Shown: positions 8,610 to 18,180, counted from the stretch's first letter. The stretch is DNA of 64,000 nt from CAWFFV01 sp963814985 (GCA_963814985.1 CAWFFV010000029.1:372001-436000), one strand, 5' to 3'. Numbers and translations are program-made. Notes: a model not told the origin generated them from the letters alone.

Positions 8610-9872
8610 ATGATCCTGCGTGTGGGTCAACAAGTAGGTAGTTATCGAATCGTTGCTGAAATTTCGCACGGTGCTTATGCATATATCTATCAGGCATCGC
8701 ACATTATTCTGACAAATCGTATGGTAGCACTCAAACTTCTACATACGACCCAGATGAACTCTGAAGCAGACCATGAGAGTTTTTTTCAAGAAGCTCGTAT
8801 CCTGGAACAACTGAAGCATCCACATATTCTCTCTGTGATCGATGCCAATATCTACGAGAAATTTCCTTATACTGTTACTGAGTTTGCTGCTGGCGGATCT
8901 CTACGCGATCGTATACGTCGTCAGCACACTCATGCATTCCCTTTAGATGATACTATGACTATTCTTGAGCAGGTTGCTCAGGCCCTACATTTTGCTCATC
9001 AACATAAAATTGTACATTGTGATCTGAAGCCCGAAAATATCCTCTTTCACGCCAAAAATGATGTATGCATCGCAGATTTTGATATTGCGCGAGTGCTTCA
9101 GCGTGCGAACGCGCAGGCGGTCGGAGTAGGAGGAACTCCCGCCTATATGGCTCCAGAACAGTTTCAAGGGAAAGTACGTAGAGAAAGCGACCAGTATGCT
9201 CTTGGCTGTATCGCTTACGAACTGATGACAGGGAAGCGACCCTTTAAGGGTGACGATTTCGATTCCTTGATGCAAGAACATCTACATACAGATCCTCTTT
9301 CCCCAACGCAACTCAACCCGGCCTTACCCCATCACATCGAACAAGCCATTCTCAAAGCTCTATCGAAGAAACCCACCAATCGCTATGTTGATATCAACGC
9401 TTTCATCCAGGCTTGTGATATAGCACAAGATGCGCTTGTTCCTTCATCAGGAGTAAAGAAACAGCCACCACAACTTTTTCTCAGAGAGAGCGGTCGCCGT
9501 ACAAAGAAGAATGGAGAGATCTACTCTGAAAAGACTGTGCTGACGGCTTATGAAGCAACCCAACCAATTGCTCCGCAAGCTATGGATGGCCCTATGATCA
9601 AAGAGAAGGCCACCAGGAAACGCAAAGCGACGGAACCTCCCACAAATGCAAAACAGACCGTAGCAAAGCGGACTAAAGCTACAACGAGCAAGGCCAGTAT
9701 GCCTACGCAACCGGCGCACAACGAAGAGGCAAAACCTGCTCCACGAGCAAAGCGGACCACATCGCGTCGTACTCAAACTACAGCAACTGGTGCTGACGTA
9801 TTGCCCAAATCTGGGAGCAGTAAAAAGACAAAGTCCACGACGAATAAACGCCCTGCTGCAACACCTGACTGA
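8610..9872 (+). CDS. Ser/Thr protein kinase with altered catalytic motifs and a basic tail
   Basis: Hanks-type kinase domain at residues 10-275 of 420. Visible landmarks are the ATP-site Lys42 in VALKLL, HCDLKPEN at 136-143 and APEQ at 181-184. Three positions depart from canonical kinases. The glycine loop reads SHGAYAYIY, the HRD motif is HCD (Asp138 kept), and the DFG motif is DFD (156-158). The catalytic Asp, Asn and metal Asp remain, so activity is possible, but without the usual HRD arginine, and the DFG glycine is replaced. There is no membrane segment or sensory domain; the last 120 residues are Lys/Thr/Ala/Pro rich and strongly basic, perhaps binding nucleic acid. Start chosen at ATG 8610 because GGTGAGG precedes it at the right spacing; an upstream GTG at 8595 lacks this. 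Confidence 0.85.
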   Translation: MILRVGQQVGSYRIVAEISHGAYAYIYQASHIILTNRMVALKLLHTTQMNSEADHESFFQEARILEQLKHPHILSVIDANIYEKFPYTVTEFAAGGSLRDRIRRQHTHAFPLDDTMTILEQVAQALHFAHQHKIVHCDLKPENILFHAKNDVCIADFDIARVLQRANAQAVGVGGTPAYMAPEQFQGKVRRESDQYALGCIAYELMTGKRPFKGDDFDSLMQEHLHTDPLSPTQLNPALPHHIEQAILKALSKKPTNRYVDINAFIQACDIAQDALVPSSGVKKQPPQLFLRESGRRTKKNGEIYSEKTVLTAYEATQPIAPQAMDGPMIKEKATRKRKATEPPTNAKQTVAKRTKATTSKASMPTQPAHNEEAKPAPRAKRTTSRRTQTTATGADVLPKSGSSKKTKSTTNKRPAATPD

Positions 9873-9984
9873 AAAAACATTGAGGTAGGGGTTATTTGAA
9901 TTTTGTTGGAGCCATGTTGTATTGTAATACAGAAATTTTTGATACAGTCCATTTTGATCGGAGTGATTCGAAGGAGTAGAAATC

Positions 9985-11175
9985 ATGCCCACTACTGCTA
10001 GCCGCGTAGCGACATTTGGAACAACTATTTTTGCTGAAATAAGTGCGCTGGCACGACAATATAATGCACTGGATATGGGGCAGGGAAGACCAGATTTTGA
10101 CGCACCTTCAGATGTTGTCTCACAGATGATACAGGCGTTGCAGTCTGGGCAGTATAACCAATACGCCTTGAGTGCGGGAACACTCTCACTACGCAAAGCT
10201 GTCGCTGATCATGCAGCATGTTTTTACCATCTGGATATTGACCCTACACAAGGTGTGGTAATCACTTCAGGAGCAACGGAGGGATTGATCGCCTCTATCC
10301 TGGGATTAGTTGATCCAGGCGACGAAGTGATCGTATTTGAGCCATACTACGACGCGTATGTGCCGGATATTCTTATGGCACATGCCGTTCCTGTCTATGT
10401 TCCTCTCAAGCCACCAACCTGGACATTTGACCTGGATGAACTACGAGCAGCATTTAGTAAAAAGACTCGTGCGCTCATTCTCAACACTCCTCACAATCCT
10501 ACCGGACATGTTTTTACTCGGCAGGAACTCATGCAAATAGCAGAACTATGTATTGAGCACGACGTAACGGTAATTAGTGACGAAGTGTATGAACATCTAA
10601 CTTTTGAAGGAGCGCAGCATATTCCCATAGCAACACTTCCGAATATGTTTGAGCGAACAATCACTGTAAGCAGTGCCGGAAAACTTTTCAGCGTCACTGG
10701 ATGGAAAGTGGGTTGGGTGTACGGACCACCCGATCTGGTAAAAGGCGTTGTCCAGGCTCATCAGTTCATTACCTACGCGGTGCATCATCCCTCTCAAGAA
10801 GCAATCGCTTATGCGCTCAACCTACCTCATACATATTATGAGGATTTTCAGGCCTTCTATACGAGAAAACGTCAGTTCATGATGTCAGCACTCGATAGCA
10901 GTGGTCTGGAATATATAGTACCCGAAGGCACATATTTTGTAATGGCGGATTACAGGCGCATCTTTGCTGGAACTTCACTGGCGTTTACCCAATACCTGAC
11001 AAAAGAGGTTGGCGTAGCATGCATCCCAATCGAGACCTTTTACAGCCCGCAGCATACCTCTATTGTGCAGGGCTATGTGCGCTTTGCTTTCTGTAAGAGT
11101 GATGAGATGCTGCATCAGGTCAAAGAGCGGTTGAGGAAACTCCTTCAAAGTGGTGCAACACATGTGGGAGCTTAG
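9985..11175 (+). CDS. class I/II PLP-dependent aminotransferase (methionine/kynurenine aminotransferase-like)
   Basis: Fold-type I aminotransferase of 396 aa that probably transfers the amino group of an amino acid to a 2-oxo acid in the cytoplasm. Expected motifs are in place: the PDF segment at 36-38, SGATEG at 95-100, NPTG at 171-174, SDEVYEH at 198-204, the PLP Lys233 in SSAGKLFSVTGWK, and the C-terminal arginine in GYVRFAF. The overall pattern (DMGQGRPDF near the N-terminus, GTYFVMADY near the C-terminus) is closest to the YbdL/kynurenine-glutamine transaminase branch, but substrate cannot be fixed from sequence. GAAGGAG precedes the ATG. It stands alone, converging with the NRAMP gene, with only 17 bases between their stops. 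Confidence 0.9.
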   Translation: MPTTASRVATFGTTIFAEISALARQYNALDMGQGRPDFDAPSDVVSQMIQALQSGQYNQYALSAGTLSLRKAVADHAACFYHLDIDPTQGVVITSGATEGLIASILGLVDPGDEVIVFEPYYDAYVPDILMAHAVPVYVPLKPPTWTFDLDELRAAFSKKTRALILNTPHNPTGHVFTRQELMQIAELCIEHDVTVISDEVYEHLTFEGAQHIPIATLPNMFERTITVSSAGKLFSVTGWKVGWVYGPPDLVKGVVQAHQFITYAVHHPSQEAIAYALNLPHTYYEDFQAFYTRKRQFMMSALDSSGLEYIVPEGTYFVMADYRRIFAGTSLAFTQYLTKEVGVACIPIETFYSPQHTSIVQGYVRFAFCKSDEMLHQVKERLRKLLQSGATHVGA

Positions 11176-11192
11176 CGTAATCTCCATAGTAG

Positions 11193-12563
11193 TCACCCAA
11201 AAAGCTGAATACCGAAAAAACCAAGCACTTGCGTCACGACGTAGAGTACAGCGAGCAGGCTTACCACAATAGTTAACGTGTATGCCACGATATTATAGAG
11301 GAGGCTATTTGTGTAGTTACCCATGAGTCGCTTCTGGTTGACCAGATAAAGGATTGAGAAGAGGACAATGGGCAACAAAATACCATTAAGCAGATACAAG
11401 TTGAGAAGAATGTTTACTACGGGCAATCCTGGAATAGCAGCAATAACGACGCTGACAACGATCAACCCGGTAAAGAGCGCCCAGAAAGCTGGCGCATTCT
11501 GCCAGCTTTTACTCACTCCGCCTTCGAGTCCTAGCGCCTCTGTAATGGAATAAGAGGTGGTCAGAGGAAGCACACCTGCCGCAAGAAACGAAGCGCCAAG
11601 CAATCCCAGAGCAAACGCATACTTCGCGTAGATACCTAAAAAAGGAACTAATGCCTGGGCGGCATCTGCTGCCGACCCCAGAACAACTCCTCGACCACCA
11701 CTATGGACAAATAGCGTCGCGCCAGTGGCAACGATAATAAAGAACGCAATGGTAATCGAGAAGAGCGACCCAAGGAAGACTTCCAGACGCTCATATTTGT
11801 AGTCACGTAACACTACTCCACGTTCAACGACGGCACTCTGCACATAAATTTGCATATAAGGGCTGATCGTAGTACCAACGGCAGCAATCAGGAGCAGAAT
11901 ATAGTCCCCTCTCCATTGAATGATTGGGACAGTTGTCCCAGCGAGCACCTGTGCCCAATCAGGTCCGGCTTGAATGGCAGAGATGATATATGCAAAAAAA
12001 GCGATAGTGAGAGCTAAAAATACCTTTTCGACTCGACTATAGGACCCGCGTGCCACTAACCACCAGACTACAATGCCGCCGCATGGAGCTCCAATCCAGG
12101 GAGGAATGCCAAAGAGACTAAGAGCTGCGGCAATTCCGATAAACTCCGAAATAGTGACACCTGTGTTGGCTATCAGGAAGGTTAGCATGACGAAGGCGGT
12201 TATGCGCAGCGGAAAGTTTTCTCGAATCAGGTCGCTGAGTCCCTTACCGGTCACTACTCCCATTCGTGCACACATTTCTTGTACGATGCACACGCCAACC
12301 AGAAGAATGAGCATAACCCACAACATTTGAAAGCCGAACTGCGATCCCATTGTGCTATAGGTAGCAATTCCTCCTGCATCATTGCCAGCATTGGCGGCAA
12401 TGAGTCCTGGACCGAAAATACCCAGGAAGAAGAGGATGCGAGATAGCGTCCGGTTCCTGCGTCTCTTCCTGCGAACGTTCACTTTTGTGTCGGGTGCGCG
12501 ATTGTCTGGCGAGAGTGACGGCTGTGTGCCGCTTTTTGGACTGTTTAATGGCTCATGCGTCAT
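11193..12563 (-). CDS. NRAMP-family transporter of a non-canonical type
   Basis: Integral membrane protein with about 11-12 hydrophobic helices after a charged cytoplasmic N-terminus (about 45 aa, VRRKRRRNRT). The region GPGLIAANAGNDAGGIATY at residues 51-69 corresponds to TM1 of NRAMP proteins, and AVGTTISPYMQ to TM6. In Mn/Fe transporters these carry DPGN and MPH, which coordinate the metal; here they are NAGND and TTISPYM. The protein therefore belongs to the wider NRAMP-related group, and its cargo is uncertain (Mg, another divalent ion, or something else). Start placed at the ATG at 12563 after AGAGG; upstream in-frame starts (TTG 12617, ATG 12590) have no ribosome site. Confidence 0.82.
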   Translation of the reverse strand: MTHEPLNSPKSGTQPSLSPDNRAPDTKVNVRRKRRRNRTLSRILFFLGIFGPGLIAANAGNDAGGIATYSTMGSQFGFQMLWVMLILLVGVCIVQEMCARMGVVTGKGLSDLIRENFPLRITAFVMLTFLIANTGVTISEFIGIAAALSLFGIPPWIGAPCGGIVVWWLVARGSYSRVEKVFLALTIAFFAYIISAIQAGPDWAQVLAGTTVPIIQWRGDYILLLIAAVGTTISPYMQIYVQSAVVERGVVLRDYKYERLEVFLGSLFSITIAFFIIVATGATLFVHSGGRGVVLGSAADAAQALVPFLGIYAKYAFALGLLGASFLAAGVLPLTTSYSITEALGLEGGVSKSWQNAPAFWALFTGLIVVSVVIAAIPGLPVVNILLNLYLLNGILLPIVLFSILYLVNQKRLMGNYTNSLLYNIVAYTLTIVVSLLAVLYVVTQVLGFFGIQLFG

Positions 12564-12732
12564 TATATACCTCTGCTCTTTTTTATCCATTGTATTAGGA
12601 ATGTCGAGAGGTAACAAGAGGACTTATCGGTAGAAGCAAGGTAAGTGTTGTACAAAAGTACAGTGCTTCAGCCAGGAGATTTCTGATCTGGCTGATCAGG
12701 CCGTGAGAGTGATGATTTGATACTGAGAAATG

Positions 12733-14277
12733 TCAACCGATCGGTGATAGATCCTTGAGCACCAGGTGACTGGTTAGCTCGGCGGACAACAAGACACCGG
12801 GAATACCAGCCCCAGGATGTGTTCCGGCCCCAACAAAGTACAGACCACCTATCGCGCCGGAACGATTATGTGGGCGAAAATAAGCTGATTGCGAGAGCGT
12901 CGGTTCAATCGAGAAGGCAGATCCCAGATGGCTACGCAGCTGAGATGCGAAATCGAGTGGTGTAAACAGGTGTTCGGTGACAATACTCCCTGCCAGTCCT
13001 GACAATCCCGCTTCCTGCTCCAGGTAGCGAAGAATTCTCTCACGTAACACCGGTGCCGTGTGTTTCCAATCGACGCCATGTGCAAGGTTGGGTACTGGAG
13101 CGAGCACATACATGCTTTCTCCTTCTGGCGGCGCAAGCGAGGGATCAGTGCGTGTCGGTGTATGCAGGTAAAGCGCCAGATCGTCTGGCAGTCCGTGACC
13201 GTCGAAAAGGTGATGAATGTGCTGGCGATACTGCTGTGGCATGAGGATAGTATGATGGCGCAACTGCGGATACTGACGGTTGAGACCTAGATAAAGCAGA
13301 AAGCAACTCATCGAGTAAGAGTAGCTCTTAAGACGCCAGCGGAACGCGCCAGACAGCTCCTCATCAGGAAGCAGATGGAGGTAGGTCGTCGCTACATCAC
13401 TGTTGGCGATTACCCTCTGAGCTGGCAGACTCGTACCATCTGCGAGCCGAACCCCTGTGACCTGTCGTTTATGGAGCAGGATGCGCTCGACGGGCGTTCC
13501 GTAGCGTACTTCGCCACCCAGTGAGAGAAAGACGTGCTCCATGGCCTCAACGAGCGAGTACATGCCACCCTGGACGAAGTGGACGCCTCCCAACCGTTCC
13601 AGGTATGGCACAATACTGTAGATGGCACTGGCGCGGAATGGGTTTCCACCGATGAAGAGCGGATGGAACGAGAAGACCATGCGCAGGTGTGGATCACGAA
13701 AGTAGCGTGATGCAAACGAGTAGACGCTGCGATGTGCTCCCACGCGTACCAGTTCGGGTAACACACGAAGAAAGTGACTGAGTGTCAGGAATGGCTGAGC
13801 AGCAAGATCGACGAAGGCACGCTGGTAGATCTGCTGTGTGGTTGCGAGAAAAGCGCGGTAACCTGCGACATCACGCGGCTCAAAGCGTGCGATTTCAGCC
13901 TCATCTGCTTCTGTGGTACCCCAGTAGTCGAACGAGCGACCATCCTGGAACACAATACGGTAAAAGGGGCTGAGTGGTGTCAGGGTAATGTCCTCATGCA
14001 GGTTACGCCTGGCAACTTGCCAGAGATCTTCCAACAGATGTGGAGCGGTAAGCAGCGTTGGCCCCATATCAAAGGTAAAACCGTCTGCCTGAAGCTGGTA
14101 GGCTCGTCCACCTGGATGCTCACGCGCCTCAACCAGCGTCACCTGAAGGCCTGCAGCCTGAAGGCGAATAGCAGTAGCGAGACCACCCATGCCAGCGCCA
14201 ATAACGATAGCCCGTTCTTGTTGGCGAGATGCTCGAATAAGGGAAGGTGTAGCAATAGGAGAATGCTCTTGTGTCAT
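12733..14277 (-). CDS. crtI: phytoene desaturase family protein (CrtI-like)
   Basis: FAD-dependent carotenoid desaturase, 514 aa, near the family's usual length. It has the N-terminal dinucleotide-binding motif VIGAGMGGLATA (residues 25-36), a GGRAYQLQADGFTFDMGP segment that follows in CrtI proteins, and the C-terminal FAD signature LYFVGAGTHPGAGIPGVLLS. It would introduce double bases into phytoene to give lycopene or a related polyene. It is the last gene of the four-gene carotenoid operon, and its start overlaps the stop of the CruF-acyltransferase gene by four bases. The exact number of desaturation steps cannot be told from sequence. CrtI, CrtN and CrtO paralogues share these motifs; the neighbours favour crtI. 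Confidence 0.88.
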   Translation of the reverse strand: MTQEHSPIATPSLIRASRQQERAIVIGAGMGGLATAIRLQAAGLQVTLVEAREHPGGRAYQLQADGFTFDMGPTLLTAPHLLEDLWQVARRNLHEDITLTPLSPFYRIVFQDGRSFDYWGTTEADEAEIARFEPRDVAGYRAFLATTQQIYQRAFVDLAAQPFLTLSHFLRVLPELVRVGAHRSVYSFASRYFRDPHLRMVFSFHPLFIGGNPFRASAIYSIVPYLERLGGVHFVQGGMYSLVEAMEHVFLSLGGEVRYGTPVERILLHKRQVTGVRLADGTSLPAQRVIANSDVATTYLHLLPDEELSGAFRWRLKSYSYSMSCFLLYLGLNRQYPQLRHHTILMPQQYRQHIHHLFDGHGLPDDLALYLHTPTRTDPSLAPPEGESMYVLAPVPNLAHGVDWKHTAPVLRERILRYLEQEAGLSGLAGSIVTEHLFTPLDFASQLRSHLGSAFSIEPTLSQSAYFRPHNRSGAIGGLYFVGAGTHPGAGIPGVLLSAELTSHLVLKDLSPIG

Positions 14278-15864
14278 AGGCCGAGAGCCTCCTGAGTAAG
14301 TGGTACGGGTAGTACTAATGGTGTAGAAAGTTCACGGACGCGTTGTTCGATGGTCCGTATCAGTTGCATCCTGTCGTGAACATCCTGCCGAAAGAGTGCC
14401 GGACCAAAACGCAGTGTCATTTGCCAGCGTTCTTGTTGAACATAGGAGAAGCCAGCAGGAACAATCGCCACGCGTGTCCTCCCGTCGCGTTCAGCCATCT
14501 CAACTATATGGGCAAAACCGGCTCGAAAAGGCAAGAAGCCCTCATGGTCCTTTTCAGGCGTGGGCAAGGGGTCGATTGTCGGATAGGCCTCTGGGAAGAT
14601 AACGAGGGCCTCTCCATGGCGTAACAAGTGAATCTGCTTCAGTGAAGGCGCGACGCCGATAGCGTGGTGCATCATTGAGTGTATACGCGCTCTGCTGCTT
14701 CCTGGTAAGGTGCTCCAGACGATCAGCACGCAGCACTATCGGCCATTCAACCAGCCGGCAGGCAAACTCCATCAGGACGCGTAGCCAGCGTTTGTCGATC
14801 CAGTCAGGCGCAATCAGGATATGCAGTCGTCGTGGCACACTATTCAGCAGCGCACAGCCATCAAGGAGATGATGGTAGTGGTGTGCAACGATGAGCGTTG
14901 GCCCGGTAAGAGGAATATGTTCTACACCTTCAACTGAGCACGTGGCATGGTGTCTGAGAAGAGCCTGACTGCCTTTGTGGACTGTCAAGTGTGACATCGT
15001 GCGGACAACTGCTTGCCCTCTGTTCTCGTCTGATCCTCCCGGCTTCTGCGGATGGCGAAGCGAAAGCATGAAGATGATCGGAGGCAGGCCCAGCATGAGG
15101 CCGATCAGCGGAGGGAGCCAGAGGCCTACACCGAGATTGAGTACGATGGCGAAACAGGTGTTGGCGGCGTACATGCCCAGTGGTAGCCAGAGTGTGATAC
15201 GCTGTACAGCAAGATTCTCATGCCAGAAGAAGCGACTTACACTCATATAGATCAGGCCAGTGATCGACCAGCCTACGAGATTGCGTACAGGCATACCAAA
15301 GTAGGGACCGCTCTCATACCAGATCCAGAAATGCACTTGCAGGTGGTTACTGGCCATCGCGGGGTCAAGCGAAAGATCCCACACGGTCAGAAAGTACACT
15401 CCTACCAGCAAACTCCACAGCGTTTGGCGCGACCATCCGGCGCGGGCGACCAGCAGATTCGCCAACAGCAACGAAGTGAATCCCATGTAGAACCAGGAGA
15501 GCGGGATAGCATATGGTACGAGTCCCAGGATCTTGATGCCCAGGAAATTGGTGTAGGCATATGGCCCGAAAGGAAAGCCAGTGCTGGTCCCCAACAATTC
15601 CATGCTGAGCGAAATCAGTGTGGAAGCGGCAAAGAAGATGAGCGTTTTGCGCGCACCGACAAAGAGCAGGCCAAATAGAAGCATCGTAGCCGCGCCAAAG
15701 AGAATATGCAGCGATCCTGCATAGTTCATACCAAAGGCAAAGACCTCTATGCCAAATGGACTTTTACTCCACAACTCAGGATGTGGCAGCGCAATCAAGA
15801 GACCAGCAAGGCCGAAGGTAAGCGCTAACAGGTGGCAGCAAAAGAGAATCTTAAGAGCTTTCAT
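14274..15864 (-). CDS. CruF-like carotenoid 1,2-hydratase fused to a PlsC-like acyltransferase, frameshifted
   Basis: Two domains in one chain of about 530 aa. Residues 1-265 are a polytopic membrane protein of the CruF/bisanhydrobacterioruberin hydratase family (MNYAGSLHILFGAATM, STGFPFGPYAYTN, WDLSLDPAM), which adds water to the 1,2 bond of the carotenoid end group. From about residue 300 the chain becomes a lysophospholipid-type acyltransferase with a His/Asp box (VAHHYHHLLDG) and FPEAYPTIDP, the counterpart of the FPEG motif. An indel near 14665-14680 splits the acyltransferase: the first frame is good to SAYTLNDA and the second resumes at HHAIGVAPSLKQI. Start overlaps the CruG-like stop (ATGA). 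With the glycosyltransferase next door, this suggests hydroxylation and later esterification of a carotenoid glycoside; the acyl step is inference. Confidence 0.8.
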
Positions 15865-17023
15865 GCTTTCTTACTCCCTCTACGGACGAGAACGCGACCA
15901 CGCCAGCTATGGCGGCGCTGCAATACACTGCTGCCCAGCTTGAGCACGACCGGGAGGTCACACAACGGTGAAAACCAGTACGACCAGGGACGGTGGCGAT
16001 AGGCCCGCGTCGTTCCACATAGAATGCCGAAACGCATGGCAACCAATAGCCCGTTCAACTGCAAGAGCCAGTGGCAGCGGCAACGCGTTAGCAAAAGTAC
16101 GAAGAACATCGGTAATGGCAATGCCTGGACTAGCGCGATCTCCAGCCAGCCTAGTAGGGTACGCCAGCCGGAGAACTGATCATGCATTGGCAGTGAGCGT
16201 GGCCAGTTCTGCCAGGTCTCTTGCCAATGCTCATACATTCGTACACTCACCAGTTCCCCGGCTTCGTAGAAGCCCACCAGATGCCAGCGGCAACCAGGGC
16301 GCGTGCAATGGTGATGTCCTCACAGAGTAAATCACGTGCCAGCGCAAAGCCTCCACAGGACTCCAGGATCTCACGCCGTACAAGAAAACACTGACCATTG
16401 GCCTGTACAGCACCGATCTTGCGTGTTGCATAGCCAGGAATGCCAAAGCGATACACCAGCGTCGTTAACAGAGAAGGATGCACCAGGCCCTGCCCGAAAC
16501 CTTCAATGTCTTGTAGCGTAGCAATACTGAATGCTGCAAGCGATGTGCGCTTCGCATGGGCTAGTAGTGAGCGAGCAAGCCAGGCTGAAGGTCGAACATC
16601 TGCATCTAAAGTAAGTACCCAACAAGAGGTCAATGACACTTGCTGTAGCCCAATATGCAAACCCCAGGCTTTGCCGTTCCAGCCTGAAGGAATTGGATAA
16701 GCATCAAGCAGACGTATTCGGGAGTCACGTTGCTGGTAACGGAGTACCAGGTCTTGTGTCCCATCGCAGGAGCCTCCGTCCACCACCAGAATTTCGCAGA
16801 CCTCCTCACCGTTTGCCAGGAGTCCCTCCAGACATGGGGTGAGGCGGAGGTATTCGTTGAGCACAGGAACAATCACAGAAATACCAGTTGTCTCTGTCTG
16901 GTCTGCTTCAGTGACTGTGTGCAGGCGCACTCCCCCCATAGTACTGAGCAGGCGTGAAGCCACACGCAAGCCTAGTGCTGCCTGTACCAGACCCAGCCCG
17001 ACCAGGAAAGCGTTAGTTTTCAT
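15861..17023 (-). CDS. membrane glycosyltransferase family 2, CruG-like, frameshifted
   Basis: GT-A glycosyltransferase of about 385 aa with an N-terminal hydrophobic anchor, the catalytic core ISVIVPVLNEY, VVDGGSCDGT, the DADVRPS box that binds metal and nucleotide sugar, and a C-terminal pair of hydrophobic helices (ALVQALPLPMFFVLLL and later). This architecture and the CruF neighbour match CruG, which glycosylates the 2'-hydroxyl of carotenoids. CrtQ-type enzymes are similar, so the symbol is left empty. The frame breaks near 16255-16265: the first frame is good to RALVAAGI and the shifted frame resumes at VGFYEAGELVSVRMYEHW; a missing base in ATCCTGGTG would explain it. Gap of 42 bases after crtB; overlaps the CruF-fusion start. 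Confidence 0.8.
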
Positions 17024-17065
17024 GCTGTATCCCCAGCATAGATGTAGAGGTTTTACGTGCTAGTT

Positions 17066-18160
17066 TCAAAAGAGCAACTCCAGTTCTGTGGAAGGTTCCA
17101 CCTCACCCTGTCTCCAGAGAAAATCTAGCAAGTAGACAATCCCAGCTTCGCGTATTTTGGTGAACAGACTGGTCGCTGCCCGGTAGCGCAGAACATCGTA
17201 CTGTCTTCGTTCAATCTCGTTCAGGATACTTTGATAGAGACGACCTGCCAGGAGAATGGGAAGACGATAGGCAGGAGCAAGTAACCAGACTCCGTGAAGA
17301 CTTTCTTGATAGTAGTGGCGAGCACGCTGAACCTGATAGGCCATCAGTGCGCAGAATTGCTCATCTGGTCCTTGTTGCTCGTGGTACAACTGAAGCATAT
17401 GATCATAAGAAGATCCGAAGTGCTCTAGTTCTGAACGCGGAAGATAGATCCGTCCAGCAGAGAGGTCGTTTCCGATATCGCGCAAAATATTGGTGAGTTG
17501 CATAGCGACACCAAGCTGCTTAGCGGCCAGACATGCCTGTTCAGAATGGACCCCAAGCACAGAGGTCATTGCTAATCCCACAGTACCGGCAACCTGGTAA
17601 CAATAGTGATACAGCGCAGGAAAATCGCAGATTTCCTGCGGCTCCAAATCTGAGAGCAGACCATCAAGGAAATCGTGAAAGAGGACGACTGGTATCTGAT
17701 ATGTGTTCAGAAGGGTGGCTATTGTTGTCCCGAGTGGCTCACGTGGGGCTCTTGAGCAAAATCCCGCGCTAAACCATTTGCGCCAGGCGTCCAGTTCCTG
17801 CCGGGTATCGTCTCTGTGCCAGTTCTTGCCACGTTCATCTACAAGGTCATCCAGGGTACGAAAGAACGCATAGAGAGACACCACTGCTTCACGATATTCC
17901 ACAGGGAAAAAGCGTGCGGCAAAGTGAAAGGTCTTTCCATGCGTCGCGAACAGTTCCTCGTCTTGTTTCATGGTAAACGCCTGGAACGGTAAAGACTTGT
18001 GCCATGCTTTCACATGCTGTCTCTCCACTGCCAGCCTTCTCAGTGCAAGAGCTTTTCTTCTTGACATCCTCCCCATGTATAAACATGGGATATTTCCACT
18101 CTCACGGGTGAGTTTTCTGTTTCGACTTCCCATTGCGAGAAGGCCGTTAAGCGTTCTCAT
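17066..18160 (-). CDS. crtB: phytoene synthase (squalene/phytoene synthase family)
   Basis: Condenses two geranylgeranyl diphosphates to phytoene, the first committed carotenoid step. The catalytic core starts near residue 70 (KTFHFAARFFP) and contains the first Asp-rich motif DDLVD at 104-108 and the second in RDIGNDLSAGRIYLP. The best ribosome site, GGAGG, lies 9 bases before the ATG at 18160, which gives a 65-residue N-terminal extension not found in typical CrtB. Part of that extension is encoded by an IS200/IS605-like right-end hairpin (separate entry), so translation may instead begin at an internal ATG such as 17971 (MKQDEEL). First gene of the carotenoid operon. GGPP synthase is not in the window. 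Confidence 0.9.
   Translation of the reverse strand: MRTLNGLLAMGSRNRKLTRESGNIPCLYMGRMSRRKALALRRLAVERQHVKAWHKSLPFQAFTMKQDEELFATHGKTFHFAARFFPVEYREAVVSLYAFFRTLDDLVDERGKNWHRDDTRQELDAWRKWFSAGFCSRAPREPLGTTIATLLNTYQIPVVLFHDFLDGLLSDLEPQEICDFPALYHYCYQVAGTVGLAMTSVLGVHSEQACLAAKQLGVAMQLTNILRDIGNDLSAGRIYLPRSELEHFGSSYDHMLQLYHEQQGPDEQFCALMAYQVQRARHYYQESLHGVWLLAPAYRLPILLAGRLYQSILNEIERRQYDVLRYRAATSLFTKIREAGIVYLLDFLWRQGEVEPSTELELLF
18061..18116 (-). mobile_element. relic of an IS200/IS605-type right end in the 5' part of crtB
   Basis: On the plus strand the stretch reads TTGACATCCTCCCC, a 7-bp hairpin at 18072-18089 (CCCATGT, loop ATAA, ACATGGG), then ATATTTCC and a small CTCACGGGTGAG hairpin at 18101-18112. 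This is the layout of the right end of IS200/IS605 elements, where the tnpB-linked guide RNA ends at GGGGAGGATGTCAA. No tnpA or tnpB is nearby, so only the end remains. It lies inside the predicted crtB frame and codes LTRESGNIPCLYMGRMSRR. Recognition is from memory of such ends, not a database match. Confidence 0.5.
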
Positions 18161-18180
18161 CTGACACATCCTCCGCAGCC

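Noticed and set aside
9447..10196. 249-codon minus-strand frame rich in Arg/Cys/Ser
   Set aside because: Shadow of the kinase tail and the aminotransferase start; composition is that of a reversed Lys/Thr/Ala-rich coding region.
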